In this document: positions 1 to 6,194 of the stretch, in pieces
Position numbering within the stretch: position 1 is the first letter of the stretch
Layout: each line of letters starts with the position of its first letter
From: an uncultured Gemella sp.
GTDB taxonomy: Bacteria > Bacillota > Bacilli > Staphylococcales > Gemellaceae
DNA length: 6,194 nt
Direction of reading: 5' to 3'
Assembly (NCBI GenBank): GCA_945869755.1
Contig: CAMBPW010000057.1
Coordinates: forward strand, 1 to 6,194
Notes under the pieces: generated by a model
Told to the model about the DNA's origin: nothing
Seen by the model: only the letters and a program-made list of their open reading frames with translations
Databases searched by the model: none
Program-made: the position numbers and the translations under genes

Positions 1-224
1 TTTATTAGAATTTCTACTTATTTCTGTATGTCTTCAATTTATAAACTTTCTATATCTACCTATAATTTCTATGTATTTTTAATAATTTTTATTAATTGGA
101 TGAAATTTTCGATTAGTTTATTTTTTATTTTATTGCTTTATTAATCGCTTGAGCACTTCATTTATTTATTTTATTTTTATTAACTGATAGTAATCGTATT
201 TATATTATTTTTTATAAAAAAATT
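1..224. other. AT-rich flank, no supported gene
   Basis: This T-rich stretch lies beyond the terminator of the leftward operon. One plus-strand frame is open from the left edge to a TAA at 142-144. It encodes an Ile/Phe/Leu/Ser/Tyr-rich hydrophobic string of about 47 residues, which could be the tail of a rightward membrane-protein gene entering from the left. Base composition alone makes such a frame plausible, since T-rich DNA has few stops on this strand. I see no motif in it and no terminator after its stop. Positions 156-181 are low-complexity TTTATT-like sequence. Confidence 0.4.
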
Positions 225-255
225 TATGGGAGATGAAGTTTTTTCTTCATCTCCC
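216..255 (-). terminator. Intrinsic terminator of the three-gene operon
   Basis: An 11-bp perfect GC-containing stem (228-238 pairing with 245-255) closes a 6-nt loop (239-244). Read on the minus strand it is followed by ATAAA and then a run of seven T (positions 222-216), the classic rho-independent layout. It starts 14 nt past the stop codon of the flavoprotein gene. The plus-strand side lacks a comparable T run, so it acts mainly leftward. Confidence 0.9.
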
Positions 256-269
256 GTATCTAGTGCATT

Positions 270-1961
270 TTAATTAAAATTATATTCAGTAACTATTTTA
301 TTTCTGCCAGTAATTTGATCTAAAAAATATTCGTGAACAGAAATTCCTAAATATGATCCTGAAATATTATAAAGATTTGTATAACCTAATGCTTGTAACG
401 CTTTAATAACATTATAACTTCTTTGCGAAGAACGGCAATGTAAGTAAACAGGTCTATCTCTAGGTATTTCATCTAACCTATTTCTAAACTCAGACATCGG
501 AATATTTATTGCGTTAATCAAGTGACCTGCTTTAAACTCATTAACTTCTCTAACATCAATAATACAAGAATTATTTTCTACTAACTCTCTTACTTTAGAA
601 ACCGGTATTTGTTTAAAGTCTTCGTGCATAATATTAAGACCAACAAGAGCTGTATGATTTACAACGTCTTTTGCTGTAGAGTAGTAAGGAGAGTAGCAAA
701 GTTCTAATTCTTTAAGATCTTCTAAAGTCCCTCCCATAGAAATAAGCGTCGCTATTACATCTATTCTCTTATCTGCTGCACCTTTGCTAATTGCTTGTGC
801 TCCTAAAATTTTTCCTGTCGGTTTTTCAAATATTAGTTTAAAGTATACCGGATTTGGACTCGGCATTAATCCTACTTTATCGTTTGGTATTGTGTATGCA
901 AAATCATAATTAAAATCATATTTATCACAATCTTTTTGATTTAACCCCGTATTAGCAATAGTTAAATCAAATAAATGTATACAACTTGAACCTATAACGC
1001 CTTTATTATTGTGATATTTACCGAACATATGATCCGCTGCTGCACGTGCTTGTCGTTGTGCTGGACCAGCTAGAGCAAGTTTTGTTTTATCCCCTGTAAG
1101 TTTATGAGTAACTTCAATAGCATCCCCTACTGCATAAATATCTGGATAATTTGTTTGATAATTATGATTTACCAATATTGCACCTGTTTTCCCTAATTTA
1201 ATTCCACATTCTTTAGCTAATTTTGTTTCTGGTTCTACTCCAATAGCTAAAACAACAGCTTGTGCATCAACTTCTTTTCCTGATTGTAACACAACTTTTT
1301 CTTTTGTTATTTCTACTACAGTTTCTTCTAATAACATATTTACGCCGTGGTCGAATAATTCTTTATGGGCTATTTGAACCATATCATAATCTAAAGGACG
1401 CATTACTTGATTACTCCCCTCTATTAGATATACATTTTTCCCAGCATCAATTAAGTTTTCACAAACTTCTAATCCTATAAATCCACCACCAACTACAGCA
1501 ATATTTTTCACGTTGTTTTCAGTTATATAATCTTGTAGTTTGCTAATATCTACAACGTTTTTAACTACAAATACGTTATCTCCATCAACACCTTTTATCG
1601 ATTTAGGACGTATTGCACTTGCACCTGGAGCAAGACCTAATTTGTCATAACTTTCTTCGTAAATTTCACCAGTAATTAAATTTTTAATTGAAACTGTTTT
1701 TCTTTCAGGATTTATTTTTACAGCTTCTTGATTTACCCTAGCTTCTATTTTATATTTAGTAGCAAATTCTACAGGATCCATTAGCACTAATTTCTCCCTA
1801 GATTCAACAACACCACTTAGATAGAATGGTAAACAACAGTTTGAAAATGAAACATGCGGTCCTCTTTCTATCATAATTACTTCAGAATTTTCATCAATTC
1901 TTCTAACTCTGGCAGCTATACTAGCTCCTCCTGCTACTCCTCCTATTACTACTACTTTCAT
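270..1961 (-). CDS. CoA-disulfide reductase-like flavoprotein with C-terminal rhodanese domain (CoADR-RHD type)
   Basis: 563 residues, a cytosolic FAD- and NAD(P)H-dependent oxidoreductase of the pyridine nucleotide-disulfide family. The FAD-binding Gly motif is at residues 6-12. The redox-active Cys loop is at 38-47, with Cys42 in the family's position and an extra Cys43. The NAD(P)H-binding VGGGFIG is at 157-163, the second FAD motif (YAVGD) at 276-280, and the dimerisation domain follows, with ILGAQA at 385-390 and Tyr426/Tyr427. A single rhodanese domain covers about 452-545, with Cys509 in the loop HCRSSQRS. Length and domain order match CoADR-RHD proteins, which reduce CoA disulfide, CoA persulfide or polysulfide; the substrate here is not determined. 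The ATG is preceded by AGGAGG at 1971-1976 with a 9-nt spacing. It is the last gene of the operon, 21 nt after the permease, and is followed by a terminator. Oddities are the Cys-Cys pair and a Leu-Met-Pro where many CoADRs have Tyr-Tyr-Pro (365-367). Persulfide reductase or NADH oxidase activity are alternatives. Confidence 0.92.
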   Translation of the reverse strand: MKVVVIGGVAGGASIAARVRRIDENSEVIMIERGPHVSFSNCCLPFYLSGVVESREKLVLMDPVEFATKYKIEARVNQEAVKINPERKTVSIKNLITGEIYEESYDKLGLAPGASAIRPKSIKGVDGDNVFVVKNVVDISKLQDYITENNVKNIAVVGGGFIGLEVCENLIDAGKNVYLIEGSNQVMRPLDYDMVQIAHKELFDHGVNMLLEETVVEITKEKVVLQSGKEVDAQAVVLAIGVEPETKLAKECGIKLGKTGAILVNHNYQTNYPDIYAVGDAIEVTHKLTGDKTKLALAGPAQRQARAAADHMFGKYHNNKGVIGSSCIHLFDLTIANTGLNQKDCDKYDFNYDFAYTIPNDKVGLMPSPNPVYFKLIFEKPTGKILGAQAISKGAADKRIDVIATLISMGGTLEDLKELELCYSPYYSTAKDVVNHTALVGLNIMHEDFKQIPVSKVRELVENNSCIIDVREVNEFKAGHLINAINIPMSEFRNRLDEIPRDRPVYLHCRSSQRSYNVIKALQALGYTNLYNISGSYLGISVHEYFLDQITGRNKIVTEYNFN

Positions 1962-1982
1962 ACTTAGTATCCTCCTAATTTT

Positions 1983-3299
1983 TTAATTTTTATTTTTTTT
2001 ATAGTATATTATCGTCCCTAAAATTATCCATGCAATTAAAAACGCTATTGATGGAATTGATAATTGTGCCGGGGAATTAGGTAAAAGTAGTAAACTTACA
2101 AAAAATATTGATATAATAACTGACATTATTGAAAATATTTTTTTATATATGCAATTTACTTTATTTATTCCTATATATCCTACATATCCGTATGCTATAG
2201 AAGCTAATAAACTAGCCATATCTACAATATAAATTACTACCTCACGACCAATCCACGGACCTATTAAACTTACACTACTAACGAAAATAATAGCGTATGG
2301 ATATGAACCACTATTATTTTTTATGCTATATTTTTTGTTCATTAATTTATATTCACTAAGCGCTGCTATTAATTTACTACTAGCTATCATAAACCCGTTT
2401 ATTCCACCAGTTACTGCAGCCCATAATGCTATTAACATAAATGCAAATCCAACATACCCTAAACTTTTGATTATTGAATCTGCTACTGCCCAATTTGTAT
2501 TTAATGCTTCTTGCGCAGAAAAATTTAGTGCAGCTATAATATTCAATGTAGCGTATATAAATACACCGATTACAACTCCTATTATAGCTATGATAGTAGC
2601 TTGACCTATTTTAAATCTTATATCTGTAACAACTTGCGGAATAACATCAAACCCTACAAATAAAAATGGAACAATTGAAGTTACTATTAATACTTCTTTT
2701 ATCGAAAAATTATAGTTACTTATATAATTTATTTGTAATGAATATGTCCCTGTTGTATAAATCATTAATATTAATATAACTATCACAATTAATACTAAAA
2801 GAAAACTCATTAAATTTTGAATTTTTGAACTTAATTTCAATCCTTTAATATTAATGTATGTAAATAATAATATTATACTTGTCATTAATATGACATCACT
2901 TAGGTAAACGGAATAATTTGCGATAGTATATAAATAAATGAAATTAAAATTATCATTAAATATTACTTTGAAAAGAAGTGCATAAGCACTGGCATTTAAT
3001 GGAATCATACTTAGATAGCATAAACTTAAAGACCATGCAACTATAAATCCGTGAGCTTTTCCTAAATTATTATAGGTATAAGTAAACTCTCCACCATCTT
3101 CTTTATTATTTTCTAACATAGTGTGGTATGAAAATTGTATTATTGAAATTAATATTCCACCTATCATTAGTCCTATTATTGTATTTATTACCCCAGACTT
3201 CCATAAAAAGTATTTCCCTGGCAATGTAAATGATCCCCATCCTATAATAGATCCTATAACTAATGCAAAAATATCAAATTTACCTAACTGTTTCTTCAC
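1983..3299 (-). CDS. APC-superfamily amino acid permease
   Basis: 438 residues, very hydrophobic, with about 12 predicted membrane segments. This is the usual size and architecture of amino acid/polyamine/organocation (APC) secondary transporters. The signature is the Gly-rich unwound part of TM1, GSIIGWGSFTLPG at 16-28. TM6 has FLFVGFDVIPQ at 212-222, matching the common GFD element of the fold, and the Gly/Ser-rich segment GGINGFMIASSK is at 298-309. A short charged loop lies at 62-72 and a Lys-rich tail ends the protein. There is no signal peptide; it is an inner-membrane protein. The start is a GTG with a good Shine-Dalgarno sequence. It sits between the YeeE/YedE gene (18-nt gap) and the flavoprotein gene (21-nt gap), so the three are almost certainly co-transcribed. 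The context suggests a sulfur-containing amino acid or derivative as substrate, but nothing in the sequence shows specificity. Confidence 0.88.
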   Translation of the reverse strand: MKKQLGKFDIFALVIGSIIGWGSFTLPGKYFLWKSGVINTIIGLMIGGILISIIQFSYHTMLENNKEDGGEFTYTYNNLGKAHGFIVAWSLSLCYLSMIPLNASAYALLFKVIFNDNFNFIYLYTIANYSVYLSDVILMTSIILLFTYINIKGLKLSSKIQNLMSFLLVLIVIVILILMIYTTGTYSLQINYISNYNFSIKEVLIVTSIVPFLFVGFDVIPQVVTDIRFKIGQATIIAIIGVVIGVFIYATLNIIAALNFSAQEALNTNWAVADSIIKSLGYVGFAFMLIALWAAVTGGINGFMIASSKLIAALSEYKLMNKKYSIKNNSGSYPYAIIFVSSVSLIGPWIGREVVIYIVDMASLLASIAYGYVGYIGINKVNCIYKKIFSIMSVIISIFFVSLLLLPNSPAQLSIPSIAFLIAWIILGTIIYYKKNKN

Positions 3300-3304
3300 T
3301 TATA

Positions 3305-3311
3305 TCTCCTT
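3305..3311 (-). promoter_or_regulatory. Ribosome binding site fixing the GTG start of the permease
   Basis: On the minus strand AAGGAGA ends 5 nt before the GTG at 3299-3297. This placement supports GTG as the true start, giving an N-terminus of MKKQLGKFD just before TM1. The site lies inside the 18-nt gap after the upstream gene's stop codon, so translation of the two genes may be coupled. Confidence 0.75.
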
Positions 3312-3317
3312 AAAATT

Positions 3318-4628
3318 TTATTTAAAATCTTCAGGATTTCTATGTCGAGGTGGAACATGGCAACTTACTTTTTTAAATAATTTTAGACCAGCAACTGCTC
3401 CTAGTGATATTGATATTAAAAATACCCATCCTGAAATTGAAAAGTTTGGTATTGAAGAATACATAGCTCCTATATTACAACCTTTAGCAAAACGAGATCC
3501 GAATCCCATCATTAATCCCCCTAATCCAAAAAGCATTGCATTGCGAGAGTTGAATTTATATGAGAATTTAAATCGTCCAGCTAATAAAAATGCAACGAAT
3601 GATCCAAATACTATACCTATATCCAAAATAACACCTGAATCTGCTAATATTCCTTTTTCAAGACCTTTATTTATAGATTTAAATGCTGCATCTGTAAATT
3701 CTATGCCAAATAAATTTAAAAACCATACAGCTATTTTAGTAAATGCAGACGTAACACCCCAGGCTTTTTTATAAAATATTAGTAAACATCCAGAAATGAA
3801 ACTCAATATAACTGCTCCTGTCATAAAACTCCATCTTTCAACGAATAGTTTATGATATAACGCCCACCATATAGAATTTGTTTCCACTCTATCAACTAAT
3901 GGTTTTTCAAAATCTTGATAGTCACTTCTATCATCGAAACTAGTATGTTCTTTTCTTCTAATTTTTTCATAACGTTTAACTAATAAATATAGTGCTATAA
4001 GCAGTAAGCCTGTAACAACAACAGCTCCCAAGTAACCGAAGTAGTCTGGTAAGTATCCTCTAACTCCTACTTTTCCAATAGGATTTCTATCTACAACTTC
4101 TCGTAAATAGTGGCCTGGTATTGTCCCTAAAATAAACATTGGAAAAGCAATTAGAGCATGTCCTTCACCTTCCCCTAGGTCTGCTAATGTTCCCGAAGCA
4201 CATCCACCTGCAATTATCATTCCTATACCGAATACAAAACCTCCTACAACAGTACCTATATTAGTCATAAATACATTTTGAGTCCCCGGAATAACTGCTT
4301 CACCAGATTTTGCAAGATATGATGGAATTGCTCCTCCTATATAAGAAGTATATTGAACAGCTGCATAAATTAAAGTAACTGTAGCTAAAGAAACTAATAT
4401 AGCTTTACTCAAACTTCCTTCTCCTCTTACATAGACTCTTTTTATACCTCCAGCAAAACCGAATCTCGATCTAGTAAGTGTGTACCCTAGTGCAAAACCT
4501 CCTAAAAGGCCTACTATTAAATTTGGTTTATGTAAAGTATAACCAAAATAAAATAGAAATAAAATTGTTAGCAAACCAAAAATAGCTTGCCATTTTTTAA
4601 AACTTTTTGAAAAATCTAAAGTATTCAT
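3318..4628 (-). CDS. YeeE/YedE-family (sulf_transp) membrane transporter, probably for thiosulfate or related sulfur compounds
   Basis: 436 residues, a polytopic membrane protein with an internal two-fold repeat. The halves are about 35-218 and 265-417, joined by a charged cytosolic-type linker at 218-250. Family hallmarks are GGCASG with Cys143 in the first half and KGCNIG with Cys384 in the second, each in a Gly-rich helix. TRSRFGFAGG (52-61) and FNSRNAMLFG (359-368) are matching arginine-containing elements. Two further Cys are Cys281 in a membrane segment and Cys423 in the tail. Characterised YeeE proteins pass thiosulfate along a relay of membrane cysteines; two relay-like Cys are present here, but the first expected one looks replaced by Gly57. 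The ATG is preceded by AGGAGG (4637-4642) at 8-nt spacing, about 26 nt from the predicted transcription start. It is the first gene of the operon. No adjacent TusA-like gene is seen; the rhodanese domain downstream may be the functional partner (inference). Confidence 0.9.
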   Translation of the reverse strand: MNTLDFSKSFKKWQAIFGLLTILFLFYFGYTLHKPNLIVGLLGGFALGYTLTRSRFGFAGGIKRVYVRGEGSLSKAILVSLATVTLIYAAVQYTSYIGGAIPSYLAKSGEAVIPGTQNVFMTNIGTVVGGFVFGIGMIIAGGCASGTLADLGEGEGHALIAFPMFILGTIPGHYLREVVDRNPIGKVGVRGYLPDYFGYLGAVVVTGLLLIALYLLVKRYEKIRRKEHTSFDDRSDYQDFEKPLVDRVETNSIWWALYHKLFVERWSFMTGAVILSFISGCLLIFYKKAWGVTSAFTKIAVWFLNLFGIEFTDAAFKSINKGLEKGILADSGVILDIGIVFGSFVAFLLAGRFKFSYKFNSRNAMLFGLGGLMMGFGSRFAKGCNIGAMYSSIPNFSISGWVFLISISLGAVAGLKLFKKVSCHVPPRHRNPEDFK

Positions 4629-4649
4629 CTTTAACTCCTCCTAATTTTT

Positions 4650-4659
4650 GTTATATAAC
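4650..4659. promoter_or_regulatory. 10-bp palindrome at the predicted transcription start (possible operator)
   Basis: GTTATATAAC is a perfect palindrome directly downstream of the -10 box, spanning the expected +1. A repressor bound here would block initiation. It is short and AT-rich, so chance is a real possibility, and I cannot match it to a known operator. Confidence 0.25.
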
Positions 4660-4660
4660 T

Positions 4661-4689
4661 ATTATATATATATATATATATATTGTCAA
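4661..4689 (-). promoter_or_regulatory. Consensus SigmaA-type promoter of the sulfur operon
   Basis: On the minus strand the -35 box is TTGACA (4689-4684) and the -10 box is TATAAT (4666-4661), separated by exactly 17 nt. This is a full match to the housekeeping consensus. Transcription should start near 4654, giving a leader of about 26 nt that holds only the Shine-Dalgarno sequence, so there is no room for a riboswitch. The 17-nt spacer consists solely of alternating A and T. Confidence 0.88.
4663..4683. repeat. TA dinucleotide repeat, 10.5 units, filling the promoter spacer
   Basis: Strict TA alternation runs for 21 nt. It occupies the complete spacer between the -35 and -10 boxes and continues into the first bases of the -10 box. 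Gain or loss of one TA unit would change box spacing from 17 to 19 or 15 nt, which would be expected to weaken the promoter sharply. Dinucleotide tracts of this length are known slippage sites in bacterial phase-variable promoters, for example the TA repeats of the Haemophilus influenzae hif fimbrial promoters. Confidence 0.9.
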
Positions 4690-4697
4690 GGTTTTCA
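4684..4697 (-). promoter_or_regulatory. cre-like sequence overlapping the -35 box (weak)
   Basis: The minus-strand 14-mer TGAAAACCTTGACA agrees with the CcpA operator consensus TGWAARCGNTWNCW at 12 of 14 positions. One mismatch falls in the normally invariant central CG, which lowers confidence. A site here would place CcpA over the -35 box and repress the operon. This is offered only as a candidate. Confidence 0.2.
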
Positions 4698-5128
4698 TAA
4701 ATATTTTTTTTCTAATATCACAACAAAAACTACATATATGGTTAAAAATTATCTAAAAAATATTAATAAGTAAAATAACTATAAAGTAAGAGTATTGAAC
4801 TTTGCCAATAACACTACTAAAACGCTCGATACATTGTCATTCCAGGCGAATTTTTCAATTAATAAATCCTTTATCCTGTATAAAAAATATATAGTAAAAT
4901 TAATATGCTTTTTATTTTGAAAAACATACTATTTATCACTGTATATGCTATTTTGAATAACATTATTTAAGTTATCATCTACCTTTACAAAATAGCAGGA
5001 AATCATCAACATATAAATTATGTTATAAGTATAAATTATTTACACATACACTTTTATTACAGAGTACCATTTTATTATTTTTAGGATTAGATTTACTACT
5101 ATTTACAGGAGTTATTTCGTATATATTA
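4698..5128. other. Intergenic stretch without an intact gene, probably decayed sequence
   Basis: No frame here has both a convincing start and a recognisable product. A plus-strand frame of about 48 codons (4774-4920) has no ATG and no motif. A 21-codon hydrophobic frame opens with ATG at 4905. An imperfect hairpin at about 4904-4928 is weak. The last few dozen bases before 5129 contain hydrophobic, coding-like codons that would suit the missing upstream part of the MFS remnant, but stop codons interrupt each frame. I read the stretch as the eroded upstream part of that gene plus the region upstream of the operon promoter. Confidence 0.45.
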
Positions 5129-5422
5129 ATGCTAATTTTATGGTTTAACTATGCAATGATAAATACAGTTTTTTCAATAATTTATTTCGGAAGTTTACAA
5201 ATAAAAATTCCTAAAGATATTATCGGAAGTGTTTTTGGTTCGATTTTAACAATTTTTTCAATAATTAATCCTTTAGTTGTCGTTGCTTCAGGTTATTTAG
5301 TTTCAATATTTTTTGTAGCTACATTAATTATTATTTTTTCTATAGTAATGTTAATTTCTTCTCTATTTGTCTATAAATTAACTAGTTTAAAACTGCTTTT
5401 GATTAAATTAGTATGTTTATGA
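5129..5422 (+). pseudogene. C-terminal remnant of an MFS exporter
   Basis: The open frame has 97 residues, almost wholly hydrophobic, with about three membrane segments. The segment SLQIKIPKDIIGSVFGS at 22-38 matches the loop between transmembrane helices 10 and 11 of drug/macrolide-efflux-type MFS proteins (Q..IP.e..G.VfG). It is followed by a Pro-containing helix and a final helix ending in a Lys-containing tail. A complete MFS protein has about 400 residues, so roughly three quarters is missing. The ATG has no well-spaced ribosome binding site: the nearest AGGAG (5107-5111) is 17 nt away. The ATG also corresponds to the inside of a helix. It is therefore best read as a gene relic, although translation of a short membrane peptide cannot be excluded. 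It is the only plus-strand coding trace near the operon, and a hairpin terminator still follows it. Confidence 0.7.
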
Positions 5423-5443
5423 CTATAGCTCTATTAAATAAAA

Positions 5444-5482
5444 AAAGTCAATGTTTTCTTAGTTAAGAACTGCATTGACTTT
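5444..5482. terminator. Bidirectional intrinsic terminator between converging units
   Basis: A perfect 10-bp stem (5444-5453 with 5473-5482, aaagtcaatg and its complement) encloses a loop containing a smaller 5-bp hairpin (5456-5460 with 5465-5469). Both flanks are T-rich when read outward: ATTTGTTTTT on the plus strand and TTTTATTT on the minus strand. It lies between the MFS remnant coming from the left and the ABC ATPase gene coming from the right. Confidence 0.8.
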
Positions 5483-5541
5483 ATTTGTTTTTAGTTTATA
5501 TTTTTATTCATTTATGATTGTTAATTTTAATTATATTAACA

Positions 5542-6194
5542 TTATGTTTTCTTTCCTCTTTTTACAACAACTTCTTTATTACAAATACTTCTTACACTCT
5601 CATCATGAGATGTTATGAATATTATACATTTTTTTGATGACAAAACAATTTCTTCATAAATTAATTTAGTTGATTTCTCATCAATGTTACTAGTAACCTC
5701 ATCTAATAAAAGTACATCAGATTTTGTATATAACGCTCTAGCTAATGCTATACGTTGCTTTTCTCCACCCGATAAATTTTTTCCACCTTCATAAATTTTT
5801 TCAGACAGTCTATTATTATCAATACCTTTAACTTCAAGTTTTGCAGAGTTTTTAATATTTCCTATTTTTAAATTTTCTTCTAAAGAAATAGGCAAAATTG
5901 TAGTTTCTTGAGCTACATAAAGAACTTTCCTTTTTAATAAATCAATATCTAATTCTTTTAAATATTGATTATTGTATAGAATGAAGTTATTTTCATAAAG
6001 ACCTGCAATTGATTTTAATAAAGTGCTTTTTCCTACACCACTAGCTCCAGAAATATAAACTATATCACCTTTTTTAAAATATACATCTCCATCTATAACG
6101 AAATTAATATTATTTTGTGTAATATTGTTTTTAGTTATCACTATATTATCTACAGTTTCCAATATTTTTTCACCAGAAATTTCTAATTTATCAA
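5542..6194 (-). CDS. ABC transporter, C-terminal ATP-binding domain (partial, runs off the right edge)
   Basis: The frame is open from the last base of the window to the stop at 5544-5542. A TTG at 6162-6160 could be taken as a start and would give 206 residues. However, the frame continues upstream (DKLEISGEKI and so on), resembling the linker between membrane and nucleotide-binding domains in exporter-type half-transporters, so I treat TTG as internal and the gene as 5'-truncated by the window. Counting from that TTG: Walker A GASGVGKST at 39-47, Q-loop Gln85, signature LSGGEKQR at 130-137, Walker B DVLLLDE at 149-155, D-loop SNID at 158-161, switch His186 in TSHD. All ATP-hydrolysis elements are intact. 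The stretch between Q-loop and signature is only about 44 residues, shorter than in most exporters. A fused permease-ATPase exporter is most likely (CydC-like, peptide or drug exporter); a stand-alone ATPase is the alternative. Substrate unknown. Its transcript ends at the 5444-5482 terminator. Confidence 0.85.
   Translation of the reverse strand, partial: DKLEISGEKILETVDNIVITKNNITQNNINFVIDGDVYFKKGDIVYISGASGVGKSTLLKSIAGLYENNFILYNNQYLKELDIDLLKRKVLYVAQETTILPISLEENLKIGNIKNSAKLEVKGIDNNRLSEKIYEGGKNLSGGEKQRIALARALYTKSDVLLLDEVTSNIDEKSTKLIYEEIVLSSKKCIIFITSHDESVRSICNKEVVVKRGKKT

Noticed and set aside
1..144. Possible tail of a plus-strand membrane-protein gene.
   Set aside because: It is too short, has no motif, and T-rich composition alone explains the lack of stops. 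I kept it only as a remark on the flank.
1262..1480. A 72-codon Leu-rich plus-strand open frame.
   Set aside because: It is antisense to the NAD-binding region of the flavoprotein gene, whose motifs are unmistakable.
2323..2604. A 93-codon plus-strand open frame.
   Set aside because: It is antisense to membrane segments of the permease. Its Ile/Asn/Ala-rich content is the mirror of that gene.
3121..3774. A 217-codon open frame on the plus strand.
   Set aside because: It lies opposite the permease and YeeE/YedE genes, is rich in Pro/Asn/Ile as expected of an antisense shadow, and has no family motif.
4629..4654. Riboswitch or T-box leader for a sulfur operon.
   Set aside because: The predicted leader is only about 26 nt and holds just the Shine-Dalgarno sequence.
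4904..4928. Imperfect hairpin resembling a terminator.
   Set aside because: The stem is broken by a bulge and very AT-rich, and no gene ends next to it.
6160..6162. TTG as the true start of the ABC ATPase, giving a 206-residue stand-alone protein.
   Set aside because: The frame stays open upstream to the window edge with linker-like sequence, so an internal TTG is more likely. I extended the CDS to the edge.

Overview
The window is strongly AT-rich. It has AGGAGG-type ribosome binding sites, a consensus SigmaA-type promoter and GTG as well as ATG starts, which together suggest a low-GC Firmicute of the Bacilli type. A Gemella-like host fits the gene content, but the sequence does not settle the genus.

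Layout. (a) 1-224 is AT-rich flank with no gene I can support. (b) 228-4689 is one leftward (minus-strand) transcription unit. It starts at a perfect TTGACA-N17-TATAAT promoter (4661-4689), runs through three tightly spaced genes (gaps of 18 and 21 nt, each gene with its own Shine-Dalgarno sequence), and ends at a strong intrinsic terminator (216-255). In transcription order the genes are a YeeE/YedE-family sulfur-compound transporter (4628-3318), an APC-superfamily amino acid permease (3299-1983, GTG start), and a CoA-disulfide reductase-like flavoprotein with a C-terminal rhodanese domain (1961-270). (c) 4698-5128 is non-coding or decayed sequence. It is followed by the C-terminal remnant of a major facilitator superfamily (MFS) exporter on the plus strand (5129-5422). 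(d) A bidirectional hairpin terminator (5444-5482) separates this remnant from a convergent minus-strand ABC-transporter ATPase gene (5542 to the right edge). That gene is cut by the window; its frame stays open to the last base.

How the genes may work together. The three-gene operon reads as a sulfur-salvage or reactive-sulfur module. A transporter of the thiosulfate/sulfur type and an amino acid permease (substrate unknown, possibly cyst(e)ine or another sulfur amino acid) bring in substrate. A pyridine-nucleotide-dependent flavoprotein fused to a sulfurtransferase would reduce disulfide, persulfide or polysulfide sulfur in the cytosol. The joint function is inferred from family membership and gene order.

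The most striking structure is the operon promoter. Its whole 17-nt spacer is an uninterrupted TA dinucleotide repeat that runs into the -10 box. This is the arrangement expected of a phase-variable promoter controlled by slipped-strand mispairing.
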